Shown piece after piece: positions 62,144 to 64,000 of a DNA stretch of 64,000 bases. A model generated the notes under the pieces. The model did no database searches and was not told the origin of the DNA. It was given only the letters and a program-made list of their open reading frames with translations. The stretch comes from Azolla caroliniana. Its lineage: Eukaryota > Polypodiophyta. The stretch's first letter is position 1, and every line of letters starts with the position of its first letter. The stretch is taken from contig JBHGNT010000005.1 of NCBI GenBank assembly GCA_043228905.1, positions 372,001 to 436,000 of the forward strand, read 5' to 3'. Position numbers and translations under genes: made by a program.

Positions 62144-62215
62144 GCCTCTATAGCTCAGTGGTAGAGCGTCAGTCTTGTAAACTGAAGGTCTTGAGTTCGA
62201 TCCTCAGTGGGGGCA
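62144..62215 (+). tRNA. tRNA-Thr (anticodon TGT)
   Basis: A 72-base cloverleaf: acceptor GCCTCTA pairs with TGGGGGC (with G-U pairs) plus discriminator A; D arm GCTC/GAGC; anticodon stem TCAGT/ACTGA around loop CTTGTAA with anticodon TGT at 62176-62178; variable AGGTC; T arm TTGAG/CTCAG with loop TTCGATC. A box (TAGCTCAGTGGTA) and B box (GAGTTCGATCC) are both good Pol III promoter elements. There is no intron and no encoded CCA, as expected of a nuclear gene. The nearest downstream T run is at about 62250. The gene looks functional. Confidence 0.93.
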
Positions 62216-63667
62216 CGCGTTGTCATAATCGCTTAAGAAAGAAACAATGTTTTGTTTGAGGTTTTCATTTGCTTGTAATATTGAGATGAATAGTTTTTCT
62301 ATGAATTTATAATGTCAGACATGAACATATGCAGATTAAGAAAGACACAAAATTGTGAATATGATAACCGCTTAAGAAAGAAACAATGTTTTGAGATTTT
62401 CATTTGCTTGTAAATTGTAATATTGAGATGAATAGTTTTTCTATGAATTTATAATGTCAAACATATGAACATATGCAGATTAAGAAATATACAAAATTGT
62501 GAAATCTTTATTTGCTTGCAATCTTGAGATAAATAGATTTTCTATGAATTTATATATTACGCATTTGAGCACATACATAGGTAGATTTGCTATGAATTTA
62601 AGATGAGCAGGTTTAACAAAGAGACAAAATTGTGAATTTTTTTTTTGCTTGCAATCTTGAAATAAATAGATTTTCTACGAATTTATAATGTTAGGCATTT
62701 GAGTTTATATATATGTAATGTATAGAGAGAGCCACACATGTATGTATGAATGTTCTCATGTATTATTATGTATGTAAGTACTTTTTTGTCATTATCTAGA
62801 CGTGTTAACCATGTATGTTTTTTGACATTGATGGAGGTTTTAATTATGTTTATGTATGTATTCTTTCATTTAACAAAATACATCACGTGACTAAAACCTC
62901 TAGATGATGTTAGATTGGTTATATATGCATGAGTACATATACATGTACATACATGCATTGCCTGCATACATATTACATTCAGCCACTCAGATGATTTGAG
63001 GTTGCAAGGTTCATGAACAATTCACAAAGGAAATGCAATGACATTGTTATATCCAACATCCATGAACATTATACACATCACACAAATTTGTTTTCACTTC
63101 TGTATTCTCAATGTTAGGAGCATCATTTTCATCATTTGTTGGGTGATCTAATACAATATTATCAAAATGCATTATTTAATGTAATTTAATTTCATCTTTC
63201 ATTAGGATGTATAAGAAGTTTCTTGAAGATTTGATATAATACAAGAACAACTTTCAAAGTGTAATGACACTCCCAAACCTTGCCTCATGTTTGTGAAACA
63301 TTCACTTTCTCATGACAAGATAAATTGACTATATAGTCTCATGACATGTAATGCATTAGCTTATATTTGAAGACCTCACCTCTTTGTCATCAATTCATTT
63401 TCCTGTGAGCGTATCAATATATGATTATCTCTTTTCAAGCTGTTTTCAATCAAATTCGACCACTAAGTCTTTGTGACTAAACTCAGGTGTCTTTGGCCTC
63501 CTTTGAAATCGAAATAAAAGAGTGACAAATGAATCCGACATCACACTTATGGTTGATTCTATCTACATTACTTATAAACATTCTCTCTTTCCATTGCTTA
63601 ACAGAGTTCTCTAAAAGATAGTCGGATTAGGTTCCAACTATTTATACCATAAAAATAGAATAATAAT
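62216..63667. other. Spacer between the tRNA and the PPR fragment
   Basis: After the tandem repeat, the rest is AT-rich with TATG/CATG-rich simple sequence (62700-62960). No gene is supported. Confidence 0.55.
62228..62710. repeat. Tandem repeat of about 140 bp directly downstream of the tRNA
   Basis: Two close copies begin at about 62228 and 62367 (CGCTTAAGAAAGAAACAATG, then GAGATGAATAGTTTTTC and GCAGATTAAGAAA). Two more diverged copies follow at about 62507 and 62600, sharing TTGCTTGCAATCTTGA and AATAGATTTTCTA. The first unit starts 12 bases after the tRNA end. Confidence 0.85.
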
Positions 63668-64000
63668 TTAATCATAGTGAGTTGTTATTTCTGCTGTTGT
63701 CCTTAAAAATGAGGTTATCTTTTCAGTGTCAACTGGGTCAAATATCTCTTGGGCAATCTCTACATTACCATGTGTTTTACAATGACTCAACAAAGACCTC
63801 AACCCCACCACCTGTGGTCCAATGCAAGGCATAGAATGAAGAATCAAATAAGCTTGGAACAAGCATCCGGATCGAGCAAGAAGATCAGCAATGCAATAAT
63901 AATGCTCAACTGTTGGTTTCATACCATGATCAAACATCATAGATAGGAAGATATCATTGCCCCTATGAACTAAACCCAAATGACTACAACACGAAAGAAG
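63668..64000 (-). CDS. C-terminal part of a PLS-type PPR protein, continues beyond the window
   Basis: The frame is open to the right edge and ends with a stop at 63668, giving 110 visible residues starting LLSCCSHLGLVHRG. It matches the end of PLS/DYW-subgroup PPRs: GLVHRGNDIFLSMMFDHGMK, PTVEHYYCIADLLARSGCLF, then QVVGLRSLLSHCKTHGNVE. In the family this is followed by E, E+ and often DYW domains for organelle C-to-U editing. Here the protein stops soon after, with a non-matching tail (DTEKITSFLRTTAEITTHYD). It is therefore an E-less short PPR, an allele with a downstream intron I cannot see, or a pseudogene. The motif VVGLRSLL departs from the usual W in this position. Retained frame over 330 bases gives some support for a gene. 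Confidence 0.6.
   Translation of the reverse strand, partial: LLSCCSHLGLVHRGNDIFLSMMFDHGMKPTVEHYYCIADLLARSGCLFQAYLILHSMPCIGPQVVGLRSLLSHCKTHGNVEIAQEIFDPVDTEKITSFLRTTAEITTHYD

Noticed and set aside
1-64000. CRISPR arrays, operons, phage or bacterial insertion sequences
   Set aside because: The window is plant nuclear DNA with spliced genes; the repeats present are microsatellites and a few tandem duplications without spacer structure.

Overview
This is nuclear DNA of a land plant. The evidence is spliced genes with GT-AG introns, an RGG-box DEAD-box helicase, U-box/USP/kinase proteins, P-class and PLS-type PPR proteins, a PH-RhoGAP of the REN1 type, a nuclear-type tRNA-Thr, telo-boxes in a promoter, and many (CT/GA)n microsatellites in AT-rich spacers. 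The lineage cannot be fixed from the sequence. The wording of the PPR fragment at the right end reminds me of fern DYW-type PPRs, but that is only an impression.

Layout. 0.7-1.9 kb (+): intronless glutaredoxin-like protein with a C-terminal Cys-rich zinc finger. 3.8-8.5 kb (-): two RING-finger E3 paralogues in tandem, both with Asn-Pro-rich tails encoded by telomere-like CCCTAA repeats. 10.2-16.9 kb (+): nucleolar DEAD-box helicase of the RH7/PRH75 type, 15 coding exons, with telo-boxes and a TATA-like element upstream. 20.9-37.9 kb: three related loci that divide between them the modules of a standard plant USP/kinase/U-box E3. They are a U-box protein with a degenerate kinase (-), a USP plus intact kinase without U-box (+), and a USP-only gene (-). 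An intronless P-class PPR gene (+, 31.9-33.8 kb) lies between the last two. 39.1-55.6 kb (-): a complete 23-exon PH-RhoGAP gene of the REN1/PHGAP family, reconstructed exon by exon with consistent phase (884 aa). 55.6-62.1 kb: gene-poor AT-rich DNA. 62.14-62.22 kb (+): tRNA-Thr(UGU) followed by a tandem repeat of about 140 bp. 63.7-64.0 kb (-): the C-terminal end of a PPR gene that runs off the window.

Genes here are independent transcription units; there are no operons. Biological themes are ubiquitin ligation (two RING proteins, one U-box protein), ROP GTPase signalling (REN1-like), ribosome biogenesis (RH7-like) and organelle RNA processing (PPRs). Exon boundaries were read by eye from splice motifs, reading-frame continuity and family similarity; no alignment or transcript data were available. 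The most interesting item is the cluster of complementary USP/kinase/U-box genes.
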